Shown here: in pieces, positions 27,315-35,208 of the stretch
How the letters are laid out: every line of letters starts with the position of its first letter
Numbering within the stretch: position 1 is the first letter of the stretch
Source of the DNA: an uncultured Hyphomicrobiales bacterium
GTDB taxonomy: Bacteria; Pseudomonadota; Alphaproteobacteria; Rhizobiales; Xanthobacteraceae
NCBI GenBank assembly: GCA_903878085.1
Contig: CAIRGJ010000023.1
Span: forward strand, 62,001 to 126,000
DNA: 64,000 nt
Direction of reading: 5' to 3'
Translations under genes and position numbers: made by a program
The notes under the pieces: generated by a model
What the model saw: the letters and a program-made list of their open reading frames with translations, nothing else
The model's database searches: none
What the model was told of the DNA's origin: nothing

Positions 27315-27467
27315 CTAGCGCGCCGTGGTCTCGACCGGCGGCAGGTCGTCGTCGCCCTCGATGGTTTTCTTGCCGCCGTAGTCGCCGCCGCTGAGAATGA
27401 AGAGAATAGCGGCCAGCGCGACGATGCCGCCGATGACCAGTCCGAACAATCCGTTGTTTGTCTTCAT
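27315..27467 (-). CDS. Fifty-residue single-helix membrane protein
   Basis: MKTNNGLFGLVIGGIVALAA opens a reading frame of 50 codons on the minus strand; it has one hydrophobic segment (about residues 7-26) followed by a polar, acidic tail with KKTIEGDDDLPPVE. AGGA lies about 8 nt before the ATG at 27467. The gene is convergent with gatA; only 1 nt separates the stops. Orientation is uncertain, but the short N-terminus and acidic tail suggest a periplasmic or tail-exposed small protein. Function is not known. Confidence 0.6.
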   Translation of the reverse strand: MKTNNGLFGLVIGGIVALAAILFILSGGDYGGKKTIEGDDDLPPVETTAR

Positions 27468-27695
27468 GACGAAGTCCTAACGCCGGCCGCGGGAATGGAA
27501 TTCCGGGCGCGGCTGCATGACGGCATCTGGCGGCTAAATCATGCAGAATTCAGGCCATTCCTGCCGGGAAAAGCGGCCCAGCCATGCGGCACTGCAATAG
27601 GTATACTAGTACTAGAATGCGACTGATAACACTCAGGAAAAGCTTGGAACTCGGCAGAGGTATTGGCATACTCAGCGAAGGCTTAGGAGGTAGGT

Positions 27696-28115
27696 TTGAG
27701 CGAAGGCGGGACACGTGAAACCGTACGAGCGCTCTATGACGCCTACCTAGAGCGGAGTTTCGACCGCTTTGCCGCCCTGATCCACGACGATATCGACTGG
27801 GTAATCCACGGACCAATGGCGGTATTCCCCTTCGCGGGGCTGCGGCGGGGCCGGCCCGCGGTGCTGCAGGCTTTGGCCGGGATGGCGCTGTCGTATTCGC
27901 TCGATAGCTACCTGCCGGACTTCATCATCGTCGATGACGACCGCGCTGCGGTGATGGCCGATGTCGCGCTGACGCAATATGCCACCGGCCGCATCCTGCG
28001 TTTCCGGGTGGCCAATTTCCTGCGGGTGCAGGACGGCCGGCTGATTGAATTCCGCGAATTCGCCGACAGCTTCGACCAGGTCGAGCAAGCGCTTGGTCGC
28101 GTGGTCGAACTGTAA
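27696..28115 (+). CDS. SnoaL-like / NTF2-fold family protein
   Basis: A 139-residue protein with the NTF2-like cone pattern: TRETVRALYDAYLERSFDRF in helix 1, AALIHDDIDWVIHGP, then a beta-rich second half with ADVALTQYATGRILRFRV and a C-terminal REFADSFDQVEQAL. SnoaL-like proteins include isomerases, hydratases and many uncharacterised members. The start is TTG with a strong AGGAGG 5 nt upstream. No gene next to it suggests a substrate. Confidence 0.85.
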   Translation: MSEGGTRETVRALYDAYLERSFDRFAALIHDDIDWVIHGPMAVFPFAGLRRGRPAVLQALAGMALSYSLDSYLPDFIIVDDDRAAVMADVALTQYATGRILRFRVANFLRVQDGRLIEFREFADSFDQVEQALGRVVEL

Positions 28116-28139
28116 GGCCGCGCTCGCGTTCGCTGGGGT

Positions 28140-28886
28140 TCAGCCCGGCTCCATGCCGCGCTTCTTGAACGCCGCGCCGGCCTCCGGCGTGGTGATGAAC
28201 TTGACCAGCGCCTTGGCCGCCGCCGGTTGTTTGGCATTGGCGGCGATGCCACTGGTAAATACCGTCATCTTCTGGATATCCGCCGGCAGCGGCCCGACAT
28301 AATCGACGCCGGGGAATTGCGACATCTCGCTGACCTGCTGGATGCCGATCTCGGCTTCGCCGCTGGCGGTGATAGTGCCGACGAAGACGCCGGTCGGCGT
28401 CTGCTTGAGCTTCGGCTTGACGGCATCGGCAATGCCGAGCTTGTCGAACAAGCCGATGACATAGTTGCCGCTCGGGCCGGTGGAATAGCCGATCGACTTG
28501 GCGGCGAGCAGCGTCTTCTTGAAAGCCTCGGTGGTGGAGATGTCGGGCTTGGGCGCGCCGGCCTTGACGCCGATGCCGACACCGGACTTTGCAATATCGA
28601 CGCGGCTGCCGGGCGCGAGCTTGCCCGCCGCGAGGTATTCTTCGATCTCGGGGCTCGCCATGACCAGCACGTCGAAGGTTTCGCCGGCGGCAATGCGCTT
28701 CTTGGCGTCGAGCGTGCCGGTGTAGCTGATCTTGACGGTATTGCCGGTGGCCTTTTCGAACTGCGGCAGCAGCTCGCGGCAGGTTTGCTCGGTGGCCTGG
28801 GTCGACAGCACGGTGATCTCGACGGCATGGGCCAAGCCGGCCCCCGACAGCAGCAGCGAAGCCGCAATAATTCCTTGGATTTTCAT
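28140..28886 (-). CDS. ModA-like periplasmic substrate-binding protein, without modBC
   Basis: A 248-residue exported protein from the ATG at 28886 (GGGAGACGACC upstream): signal peptide IIAASLLLSGAGLAHA, then VEITVLSTQATEQTCRELL and FEKATGNTVKISYTG, the pattern of type II binding proteins of the ModA group. Later KSIGYSTGPSGNYVIGLF matches the ligand-loop region. True molybdate transporters carry modB and modC directly after modA; none is here, so ligand identity (molybdate, tungstate or an organic anion) is open. It points away from gatB, whose start is about 94 nt from this start. Confidence 0.85.
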   Translation of the reverse strand: MKIQGIIAASLLLSGAGLAHAVEITVLSTQATEQTCRELLPQFEKATGNTVKISYTGTLDAKKRIAAGETFDVLVMASPEIEEYLAAGKLAPGSRVDIAKSGVGIGVKAGAPKPDISTTEAFKKTLLAAKSIGYSTGPSGNYVIGLFDKLGIADAVKPKLKQTPTGVFVGTITASGEAEIGIQQVSEMSQFPGVDYVGPLPADIQKMTVFTSGIAANAKQPAAAKALVKFITTPEAGAAFKKRGMEPG

Positions 28887-28979
28887 GGTCGTCTCCCCCA
28901 TCGCGCTCGCCGGCGCGTTTTATGTTTTCTGGAACCAAGTCTAGTCTCGAGCCGCATCCCGCGATAGATAGTCGGCACC

Positions 28980-30449
28980 ATGAACGTGCAAGCCAAACCC
29001 TCGAAACTGATCAAAGGCGCAACCGGCGACTGGGAAGTCGTCATCGGCATGGAAGTCCATGCCCAGGTCACCTCGAACTCCAAGCTGTTCTCCGGCGCCT
29101 CGACCGAATTCGGCGGCGCGCCCAACAGCCACGTCTCGCTGGTCGATGCCGCCATGCCAGGCATGCTGCCGGTGATCAACGAGGAATGCGTGCGTCAGGC
29201 GATCCGCACCGGCTTAGGGTTACAGGCGCAGATCAATCTTCGATCGGTGTTCGACCGCAAGAACTATTTCTATCCCGATCTGCCGCAGGGCTATCAGATC
29301 AGCCAGTACAAATCGCCGGTGGTCGGCGAGGGCGAGGTTACGGTCGATCTGGCCGACGGCGAGAGCGTCACCGTCGGCATCGAGCGGCTGCATCTGGAAC
29401 AAGACGCCGGTAAATCGGTGCACGACAAGCACCCGCAATATTCCTACGTCGATCTCAACCGCTCCGGCGTGGCACTGATGGAGATCGTCTCCAAGCCCGA
29501 TATTCGCTCGTCGGAGCAGGCCATGGCCTTCCTCGGCAAGCTGCGCGCCATCCTGCGCTATTTGGGCACCTGCGACGGCGACATGGAGAAGGGATCCTTA
29601 CGCGCCGACGTCAATGTCTCGGTGCGCAAGCCGGGCGAAGCGCTCGGCACCCGCTGCGAGATCAAAAACATGAACTCGATCAGCTTTATCGGCGATGCGA
29701 TCGAGTACGAAGCACGCCGCCAGATCGAGATTATCGAAGAAGGCGGCACGATCGATCAGGAAACGCGGCTGTTCGATCCGAGCAAAGGCGAAACCCGTTC
29801 GATGCGCTCCAAGGAAGAGGCGCACGACTACCGGTATTTCCCCGATCCCGACCTGCTGCCGCTTGAAGTCAGCCAAAGCTACGTCGATGAGCTCAAAAGC
29901 CACCTGCCGGAACTGCCGGATGGCAAGAAGGCGCGCTTCATGCGCGACTTCGGCCTGTCGGCTTACGACGCCGGTCAAATGGTGGCCGAGCGCGAGACCG
30001 CCGATTACTTCGAGGCGGTCGCCAAAGGCCGCGATGCCAAGCTCGCCGCCAACTGGGTGATGAACGAGCTGTTCGCCCGGCTCAACAAAGAGGGCCACAC
30101 CATCACCAGGTCGCCGATGTCGGCGGATCAACTCGGCGCGATCATCGACCTGATCGGCGACAACACGATTTCCGGCAAGATTGCCAAGGACTTATTCGAG
30201 ATCGTCTGGACCGAAGGCGGCGATCCGCGCGACATCGTCAAAGCCCGCGACCTGACCCAGGTCACCGACATGGGCGCCATCGAGGCGCTGGTCGATGCTG
30301 CGATCGCGCAAAATCCCGACAAGGTCGCGCAAGCCAAGGCCAATCCGAAAGCGATGATGTGGTTCGTCGGCCAGGTGATGAAGTCGACCGGCGGTAAAGC
30401 CAGTCCGCAGGCGGTCAACGAACTTCTGAAATCGAAACTCGGGCTCTAA
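28980..30449 (+). CDS. gatB: Aspartyl/glutamyl-tRNA amidotransferase subunit B
   Basis: A 489-residue Gat[21 protein letters not shown] is the conserved start after a short extension, [19 protein letters not shown] and [20 protein letters not shown] carry the kinase-like cradle motifs, [16 protein letters not shown] follows, and the C-terminal YqeY-like tail (about residues 400-489) has [18 protein letters not shown]. GatB phosphorylates the tRNA-bound Glu or Asp and receives ammonia from GatA. It is separated from gatC-gatA by a SnoaL-like gene and a ModA-like gene, and has its own upstream region. A long AT-rich spacer follows. Confidence 0.97.
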   Translation: MNVQAKPSKLIKGATGDWEVVIGMEVHAQVTSNSKLFSGASTEFGGAPNSHVSLVDAAMPGMLPVINEECVRQAIRTGLGLQAQINLRSVFDRKNYFYPDLPQGYQISQYKSPVVGEGEVTVDLADGESVTVGIERLHLEQDAGKSVHDKHPQYSYVDLNRSGVALMEIVSKPDIRSSEQAMAFLGKLRAILRYLGTCDGDMEKGSLRADVNVSVRKPGEALGTRCEIKNMNSISFIGDAIEYEARRQIEIIEEGGTIDQETRLFDPSKGETRSMRSKEEAHDYRYFPDPDLLPLEVSQSYVDELKSHLPELPDGKKARFMRDFGLSAYDAGQMVAERETADYFEAVAKGRDAKLAANWVMNELFARLNKEGHTITRSPMSADQLGAIIDLIGDNTISGKIAKDLFEIVWTEGGDPRDIVKARDLTQVTDMGAIEALVDAAIAQNPDKVAQAKANPKAMMWFVGQVMKSTGGKASPQAVNELLKSKLGL

Positions 30450-31052
30450 CGCGGCGCCGGCTTGGTTAACAAACGGTTGCCACGTTGACGCCCGTAAACT
30501 TCCCGCGCGCGACATCGCACTCACAAGTTTACCTCTCACAAAACTGAATCGCAGGTCGCTTTGACGCAAAAAGTTTGCGCAAGCGACGACGCGTTCGCGA
30601 ATCACTTGTCACTGATTCGCTCGTTTTTGATCGATTCAGGCGATCCGCAAGCAAGCGCGGCGTGTTTTTTGCAAATTATTTTTGGAAATTATTTGCGGTG
30701 CACAAGACCGGCGTTGTTGAGAAATTCGTCGCGTTCGCGGATGAAAATATTTTTCGCGCCGCGCCCGGCGTAAAATTGCGATGATGCAAATAACCCTTAT
30801 TCCATCGAATGTTTTGTGACGCGCGTATGCCGCGAATGTTACGGCGATGTTGCCGCGCGCGAAGCGTTGGCGTGTATATGCGAAACGTCTTGGCGTATGC
30901 GCGCGCTGTGTTTGCCGCGCCAGCTATACACATCGTCAAGTGGAGTCAGTGTTTTTTTCATAGCTCTGTAGTAAACCGATTGCGGTACGCGTCGATCCGC
31001 GACCGTACTGAGATGAGACACCCGCCATGTTACATGGCTAGGAGGGCAGCAA
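30450..31052. other. AT-rich spacer with inverted repeats before the Lys-rich peptide gene
   Basis: This 603-nt spacer contains no credible ORF and is clearly AT-richer than its surroundings in 30640-30820. It has a 6-bp stem CGCAAA-AAG-TTTGCG near 30565-30580, and a perfect 8-bp repeat GCGAATCA at 30597-30604 with TGATTCGC at 30613-30620. Long A/T stretches occur near 30665-30700 (TTTTTTGCAAATTATTTTT). The pattern suggests a regulatory region or small RNA upstream of the peptide at 31053. I found no DnaA-box cluster that would point to a replication origin, and no tRNA. Confidence 0.5.
31024..31046 (+). promoter_or_regulatory. Hairpin directly before a strong ribosome binding site
   Basis: GCCATG (31024-31029) and CATGGC (31033-31038) form a perfect 6-bp stem with a 3-nt loop, ending two nt before the GGAGGG at 31041-31046. 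The ribosome site itself stays free, seven nt from the ATG at 31053. The stem could stabilise the leader or respond to a ligand or RNA partner. Confidence 0.55.
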
Positions 31053-31118
31053 ATGGCTAAACGTAGAAAGAAGGCAGTGGCGAAGAAGGCGAAGAAGAGC
31101 AAGAAGAAGAAGCTCTAG
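31053..31118 (+). CDS. Twenty-one-residue Lys-rich peptide
   Basis: The ORF reads MAKRRKKAVAKKAKKSKKKK and then Leu, stop TAG. Thirteen of 21 residues are Lys or Arg, and the AKK units resemble the tails of histone H1-like and HupB-type proteins. The GGAGGG ribosome site and 7-nt spacing make translation very likely; a hairpin sits just upstream. Such a peptide should bind nucleic acid or act as a ribosomal or nucleoid micropeptide. Short Lys/Arg-rich proteins are known in Bradyrhizobium relatives, but I cannot name a family. It lies at the end of the 603-nt AT-rich spacer. Confidence 0.65.
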   Translation: MAKRRKKAVAKKAKKSKKKKL

Positions 31119-31243
31119 TCTTCTGACGCTTCCTTTCGATCTTCGGCCATCGTTGGCGGAGATTGCGTCATACGGGCCGGTGTGCGTCACGGTGTGACGA
31201 GCGCAACGCGGTTGCCCGAGACGCCCCGGTTCGAATGATGACA

Positions 31244-31282
31244 GAGGGCGTCGGTGAGACTTTCAGTCTCTCCGACGCCCTC
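31244..31282. repeat. Near-perfect 18-bp inverted repeat
   Basis: Left arm 31244-31261 and right arm 31265-31282, loop TTC, differ from perfect complementarity at one position (T against A expected at the twelfth base). The arms contain GAGGGCGTCGG and CCGACGCCCTC. No T-run follows on either strand, so it is not a standard terminator. It sits in the 218-nt spacer between the Lys-rich peptide and the convergent PsiF-like gene; transcripts from either side would fold here. Confidence 0.75.
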
Positions 31283-31336
31283 AGTCGTTTCAGAGCCGCG
31301 ATCGAAGGTGGCGCGCGCTCGTCAGCGCGCAATGAG

Positions 31337-31621
31337 TCAGCCAGCACCCTTCAGGCGCTTGTTGCACGCGCTCCAATATTTCGGCCACTTCATTCCCTTT
31401 TCGATCTTGCCGGCGGCCTTGGCTTCTTTCCATTCGGCGCCGCACTTCTTTTGCCGTTCGCGCATCGCCAGCAGACCGGCGCTCGGTGGCTTTTTGGTTT
31501 TCGCGGTTTTCGTTTCCGGCGCCGGTTGCGCGGTTTGCGCCGCCGCGGTCGAAACGAACTGCGGCAGCGGCACGGCGATCAGACCTGCGGCCACCAGGAC
31601 GGCGAACATCGTTTTGGTCAT
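31337..31621 (-). CDS. Small exported PsiF-like protein
   Basis: A 94-residue protein with a signal peptide (MTKTMFAVLVAAGLIAVPLP, cleavage near AAAQ at residue 29), a short Lys/Thr-rich spacer with KTKK, and a C-terminal part MRERQKKCGAEWKEAKAAG then WPKYWSACNKRLKG. The two Cys spaced by about 27 residues, with a basic helix between, match PsiF-repeat-type proteins, whose role is unknown (psiF is phosphate-starvation-inducible in E. coli). It is convergent with the Lys-rich peptide and separated from it by the 18-bp inverted repeat. Confidence 0.7.
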   Translation of the reverse strand: MTKTMFAVLVAAGLIAVPLPQFVSTAAAQTAQPAPETKTAKTKKPPSAGLLAMRERQKKCGAEWKEAKAAGKIEKGMKWPKYWSACNKRLKGAG

Positions 31622-31799
31622 TGCTCCCCCTATTGCCCTCGCAGGATGCAGGCGGCGGCCTACAACCCTGCATGGCAGAATAACCAGTAGAGGTTGTAGC
31701 CGTCCAGTATCGCTGCCGCCCGGGGTGGTTGCGGTTTGGAACCGCCGCGCCTAGGTCAAAGGGCTGTTTTTTCGCAGTTTTTGGGCATGGAGCACTGAA

Positions 31800-32609
31800 A
31801 TGGCGCGCGTTAAGGCAAAACAGACGGCAAAATCAAAGCCGGCCAAAGCGAAGTCGAAGGTCAAATCGGCGGCCAAGACCGGCAAGGTGGCGGTCAAGCG
31901 GACCAAGGGGCCAAAGCCGATCGACCTCTATTACTGGCCGACGCCGAACGGCTTCAAGATTTCGATCATGCTGGAAGAGTGCAAGCTGCCCTACAATCTC
32001 AAGCCCGTGAACATCTCCAAGGGCGAGCAGTTCAACCCCGACTTCCTGAAAATCGCGCCGAACAATCGCATGCCGGCGATCGTCGATCCCGACGGCCCCG
32101 GCGGCAAGCCGATCTCGATCTTCGAGTCCGGCGCCATCCTGCAATATCTCGGCCGCAAGACTGGCAAGTTCTATCCCAAGGACGAGCGCGGCCGCGTCGA
32201 GGTCGACCAATGGCTGTTCTGGCAGATGGGCGGCATCGGGCCGATGGCGGGGCAGGTGCACCACTTCAAGAACTACGCGGTCGAGACGCTGACCTACGCG
32301 ATCAACCGCTACGTCAATGAAGTGAACCGGCTCTATGGCGTGATGAACAAGCGGCTGGCGGATCGTGAATTCATCGCCGGCAAATACTCCGTCGCCGACA
32401 TGGCCTGCGTCGGCTGGGTCAATGGCTGGGAGCGGCAGGGCCAGGACATCAACGAATTCCCGCATCTCAAGCGCTGGCTCGAGACCATGAAGGCGCGCCC
32501 GGCCGTCAAACGCGGTATGGCGCTCGGCCTCGAGCTGCGCCAGAACGTCGATATGAAGGATCCGAAAGTGCAGGCGGTGCTGTTCGGACAGCGTGCGCGC
32601 GCGAGCTAG
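31800..32609 (+). CDS. Glutathione S-transferase (YfcG/YghU-like) with a Lys/Ala-rich N-terminal tail
   Basis: A 269-residue protein. From about residue 39 it is a GST of the Nu/YfcG type: IDLYYWPTPNGFKISIMLEE gives the TPN site that replaces the Tyr or Ser of other GSTs, followed by NNRMPAIVDPDGPGG and FESGAILQYLGRK, then the helical C-terminal domain. The first 38 residues (MARVKAKQTAKSKPAKAKSK and on to VKRTKGPKP) form a Lys/Ala-rich tail resembling histone H1, not found in E. coli YfcG. YfcG has disulfide-bond reductase activity with glutathione. The tail could bind nucleic acid or acidic surfaces. There is no later Met before the fold, which supports the long start. Confidence 0.9.
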   Translation: MARVKAKQTAKSKPAKAKSKVKSAAKTGKVAVKRTKGPKPIDLYYWPTPNGFKISIMLEECKLPYNLKPVNISKGEQFNPDFLKIAPNNRMPAIVDPDGPGGKPISIFESGAILQYLGRKTGKFYPKDERGRVEVDQWLFWQMGGIGPMAGQVHHFKNYAVETLTYAINRYVNEVNRLYGVMNKRLADREFIAGKYSVADMACVGWVNGWERQGQDINEFPHLKRWLETMKARPAVKRGMALGLELRQNVDMKDPKVQAVLFGQRARAS

Positions 32610-32678
32610 GGCGCGGACTCATAAACGGGCAGCCAAGAAGTGGCGCAGTGTGTCGCCCAAGTTCTGCTTTCGGGGGTA

Positions 32679-32688
32679 AAGCGGACAT
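32679..32688 (-). repeat. Copy of an ATGTCCGCTT intergenic repeat core
   Basis: The sequence AAGCGGACAT, the reverse of ATGTCCGCTT, lies in the 163-nt spacer after the GST gene, with GTTCTGCTTTCGGGGGT just before it. The same core occurs at 33553-33562 and 33965-33974, so it is a small dispersed repeat of this region. I believe the longer element is common in Bradyrhizobium relatives, but no search was made. Confidence 0.55.
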
Positions 32689-32772
32689 GACGATGGCTAA
32701 CTTGGTTTGAACCGGCTCCATGGATGATGCGACCTATTATGGTGCAAGAGTGCCGGTCATGCGCAGGAGGCA

Positions 32773-33480
32773 ATGATGCGAGCAATGGTCATTGGCTTAA
32801 TGCTGGGCTCGGTCCTGTTTGCGGGACCTGCGTCAGCCTATGACCCCTACGACCCTAACAATTGCAACGGCGCCGATTATGACGACAAGCGCACCGTGGT
32901 CGTATCGAAGGTGATCGCCCATCCGCGCGTCAACTTCATCAAGAGCCCCTACGACGATGATTTTAAGGCCACGACTTGCCCGGCAGCCACCGAGGCTTGC
33001 CGGAGAAAGTCCTTTCTCGTGACAGGCGACCTGGTGCTCACCGGCAAGACGCAAGGCGCTTTCACCTGTGTCAGCTACCAATCGCCGCTCGCGAAAAAGC
33101 AGATTTGGGCCACAGGCTGGCTGCCGAGCTCGGCGCTGACGCCGGTTGTCCCGATGCCGTCGCCGAAGACGTCGGATTGGATCGGCGACTGGTACCACCC
33201 GGGTGGAAGCATCGAAATCAAGAACGGCGACGGCGGCAAGTTGCATATTGAGGGCGGCATGACTGTTCCGACCCCCTCGGGTGATTTTCAGAATGGCGGC
33301 TTCAAGGCGCAGGTCACGCCCCAAAACGACACCATCGCCCTCGTGGACGATGGCACTTCCTATGGGGAAGAATGCCATGTGCGGATGCAGCGCATCGGCC
33401 CGTGGCTTCTCGTCGAGGATAATGGAGGTTGCGGTGGCTCCGGGGTAACGTTCATCGGACTCTATCGCCGCAAGAAGTAG
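32773..33480 (+). CDS. Exported protein of unknown function
   Basis: A 235-residue protein with a signal peptide (MRAMVIGLMLGSVLFAGPAS, cleavage after SAYD region near residue 23). The mature part has three paired Cys regions (NNCNGADYDDKR, TTCPAATEACRRKSF, and a late GYGEECHVRM / GGCGGSG) and a long beta-rich segment with LTGKTQGAFTCVSYQSPLA and GWLPSSALTP, which looks like a bacterial SH3-type barrel; this identification is weak. The ATG at 32773 has AGGAGG 3 nt before the second Met at 32776, so the start may be 32776. It stands alone between two repeat copies. Confidence 0.7.
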   Translation: MMRAMVIGLMLGSVLFAGPASAYDPYDPNNCNGADYDDKRTVVVSKVIAHPRVNFIKSPYDDDFKATTCPAATEACRRKSFLVTGDLVLTGKTQGAFTCVSYQSPLAKKQIWATGWLPSSALTPVVPMPSPKTSDWIGDWYHPGGSIEIKNGDGGKLHIEGGMTVPTPSGDFQNGGFKAQVTPQNDTIALVDDGTSYGEECHVRMQRIGPWLLVEDNGGCGGSGVTFIGLYRRKK

Positions 33481-33552
33481 GCACACTCTGTCGTTTGCCT
33501 TGGGATGGGCGGCGAACCGGGCCTTCAGTGCGTAGAGCGCCTCCCTTGCGCT

Positions 33553-33562
33553 ATGTCCGCTT
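33553..33562 (+). repeat. Copy of the ATGTCCGCTT repeat core
   Basis: ATGTCCGCTT followed by TTGGCTCAGG, in the 121-nt spacer between the exported-protein gene and a convergent membrane-protein gene. See the copies at 32679-32688 and 33965-33974; together they flank the accessory genes here. Confidence 0.55.
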
Positions 33563-33601
33563 TTGGCTCAGGTCGAACTCAGTTCGTGCCGGTATTATTG
33601 G

Positions 33602-33880
33602 CTAGTACGGCGCCGGAATTATCAGCGCCACGAGTCCGGCTAAAAGCGGCAAGAATGCCACCAGCAGTCCAAGACCAGATTTTCCACGGTACTTGAAAAT
33701 GAATCCGGCGACCGGCGCCAGGATGCAAGCGATCACCATGGCCGTATAAGCCACGGCCGCCAATGAGCCGCCATGCATGCTTTCAGGTCCCGCACCGAAC
33801 AAGAAGCCGGACACGTTAATTAGCAGCGCAGCAAGCCCGAAATCGGCGACTGACACGATGACGAGGATGGCTATAACCAA
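33602..33880 (-). CDS. Small membrane protein with three hydrophobic segments
   Basis: About 92 residues from the TTG at 33880, which has GGAGG five nt upstream; a longer frame begins at TTG 34000 but runs into a palindromic repeat and has no ribosome site. VIAILVIVSVADFGLAALLI, a second segment in AAVAYTAMVIACILAPVAGF and a third in GLLVAFLPLLAGLVALII give three membrane helices with very short loops and a KYRGKSG connection. I do not recognise a family. It lies between copies of the ATGTCCGCTT repeat. Confidence 0.55.
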   Translation of the reverse strand: MVIAILVIVSVADFGLAALLINVSGFLFGAGPESMHGGSLAAVAYTAMVIACILAPVAGFIFKYRGKSGLGLLVAFLPLLAGLVALIIPAPY

Positions 33881-33964
33881 GGTCGCCTCCAGAAGGCCTC
33901 GGATAAATTCCGAACCAACTCGAATTGTCGCGTTTCTCCAGCCCTCCTGCAAGAAATAGACGCG

Positions 33965-33974
33965 ATGTCCGCTT
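33965..33974 (+). repeat. Copy of the ATGTCCGCTT repeat core
   Basis: ATGTCCGCTT followed by ATGGCCCAAC and AGCGGAC, so this copy forms a partial stem with its own downstream AGCGGAC. It lies in the spacer between the three-segment membrane protein and the DUF2147 gene. Confidence 0.55.
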
Positions 33975-34055
33975 ATGGCCCAACAGCGGACTTTGACCAA
34001 CCGCTGCGCACCAAACTCGATTTATGAGTATACGCCCTAGGTCTTAAATGACGCG

Positions 34056-34089
34056 AAGCCGTTCCCGCGATATCGGGGACGGCTTTTTT
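34056..34089 (+). terminator. Hairpin with T-run, plus strand
   Basis: AAGCCGT at 34056-34062 pairs with ACGGCTT at 34079-34085, with a partly paired interior (CCCGCGATATCGGGG) and a T-run TTTTTT from 34084. It reads as an intrinsic terminator for plus-strand transcription, though no plus-strand gene lies directly upstream, so its role is unclear; minus-strand readthrough from the DUF2147 gene meets only the stem. Confidence 0.5.
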
Positions 34090-34119
34090 CGTGCGCGACG
34101 TCGTCGTGCGCTTCCAAAT

Positions 34120-34548
34120 CTACTTCGTGCGCTTCCAAGTCTGGCCTTTGCACAGAATGCCGAGCACGCAGCCTTCGACCTTGGCGGTATTCTCATCCGC
34201 CACCTGCATGTTGGCCGCATAGGTCTTGCCGTCGTCGGCGTTATAGATTTCCCCCGACCAACGGTTCGCGCCGCTCGGCGACAGCCCACGCACGACCTGC
34301 AGCCCCAGCATCGGGCGCGAGCGCTTGGCCGGATCGGGATTGAGTTCGTCGGTCTTGGGCTTGCCGGTCTTGCCGTCGACTGGCTCCTGCAGCCAGACGA
34401 CCGTGCCGCAGAGCTTGCCGCCGCAGTTGGAAATATGAACTTTGGTGCCGCCGTCGCCGGACAGCCAAGTGCCTTCCGGTTCGGCGGCCAGCGCCGCGCC
34501 CGACAGCAACGAAAAGCCGACTGCGGCTGTACAAACAAGTTTCTTCAC
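34120..34548 (-). CDS. DUF2147 family exported protein
   Basis: About 142 residues from the GTG at 34548, with GGAG 7 nt before it; the longer frame from 34590 is less likely. Signal peptide KLVCTAAVGFSLLSGAALAA, then PEGTWLSGDGGTKVHISNCG, GKLCGTVVWLQEPV and RPMLGLQVVRGLSPSGANRW, the lipocalin-like DUF2147 pattern, and GLLCKGQTWKR at the C-terminus with conserved Cys. Members are periplasmic with unknown function. It is an isolated gene here. Confidence 0.88.
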   Translation of the reverse strand: MKKLVCTAAVGFSLLSGAALAAEPEGTWLSGDGGTKVHISNCGGKLCGTVVWLQEPVDGKTGKPKTDELNPDPAKRSRPMLGLQVVRGLSPSGANRWSGEIYNADDGKTYAANMQVADENTAKVEGCVLGILCKGQTWKRTK

Positions 34549-34878
34549 ACGCGTTCTCCGATTGAGTTTGTCGATAGCGTTCGCGGACACACAGATAAGT
34601 CATGTGCCCCGGTGGTTAGTTCCGCCTGAATGAGCGCGGTTAGCGCTTTGTGACCGGGCCGTTCGATGGCGCATTAAGGGCCATTTTACGGCATTTTTCG
34701 CACGGCGGCCAGCGCCGAGTGAAAGTGGGTTCATGATCGATTCATCGCGATGCTTAAACTGTCATTCAAATTTTATCCCGATGATCGCGCTTGCCTGGAC
34801 GGGGAAGATCGCTGGGCAACAGGGACCAAGCGGCAGACCGCCACACGGCGGAACGGCCGCAACAACGGGGAAGCCAAA

Positions 34879-35181
34879 ATGGCTTATTTTGAAATGATGA
34901 TGGCGGAGCTCGAGCCGGTGAATGCCGACGATTGTTTCGGTCTCGGCATGAACTACTCGTCGGGCGCGGGCGTTGCGGCCGATCTGGTGCAGGCACACAA
35001 GTGGTTCAACATCGCGGCGATGCGCGGCCACAAAGACGGCGCGCAGATGCGCAAGGAAATCGCCGAGCAGATGAGCGACAGCGAGATCGGCTGCGCGCAA
35101 CGGGCGGCACGCGACTGGCTCAAGAGCCATCCGCAGGCGCCGGTCCCGGTCGAGATGCCGGCCATTCGCGTCGCGGCCTGA
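34879..35181 (+). CDS. SEL1-like repeat protein
   Basis: A 100-residue protein from the ATG at 34879, which has GGGGAAG upstream; the frame continues upstream to 34750 but with poor codons. One Sel1/TPR-like unit is visible: FGLGMNYSSGAGVAADLVQA then HKWFNIAAMRGHKDGAQMRK, followed by a helical tail with QRAARDWLKSHPQA. Short SEL1 proteins of this type are common in rhizobia and may act as protein-protein contact modules. It points toward a convergent TPR-glycosyltransferase gene 27 nt away. Confidence 0.8.
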   Translation: MAYFEMMMAELEPVNADDCFGLGMNYSSGAGVAADLVQAHKWFNIAAMRGHKDGAQMRKEIAEQMSDSEIGCAQRAARDWLKSHPQAPVPVEMPAIRVAA

Positions 35182-35208
35182 GCGAACGAGCCGCGCAACG
35201 CGCGCGGC

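Noticed and set aside
30450-31052. AT-rich region as a possible replication origin
   Set aside because: No cluster of DnaA boxes is visible and none of the usual origin genes is near.
31200-31250. GGTTCGAAT motif resembling a tRNA T loop
   Set aside because: No stem, acceptor or anticodon arm can be built around it.
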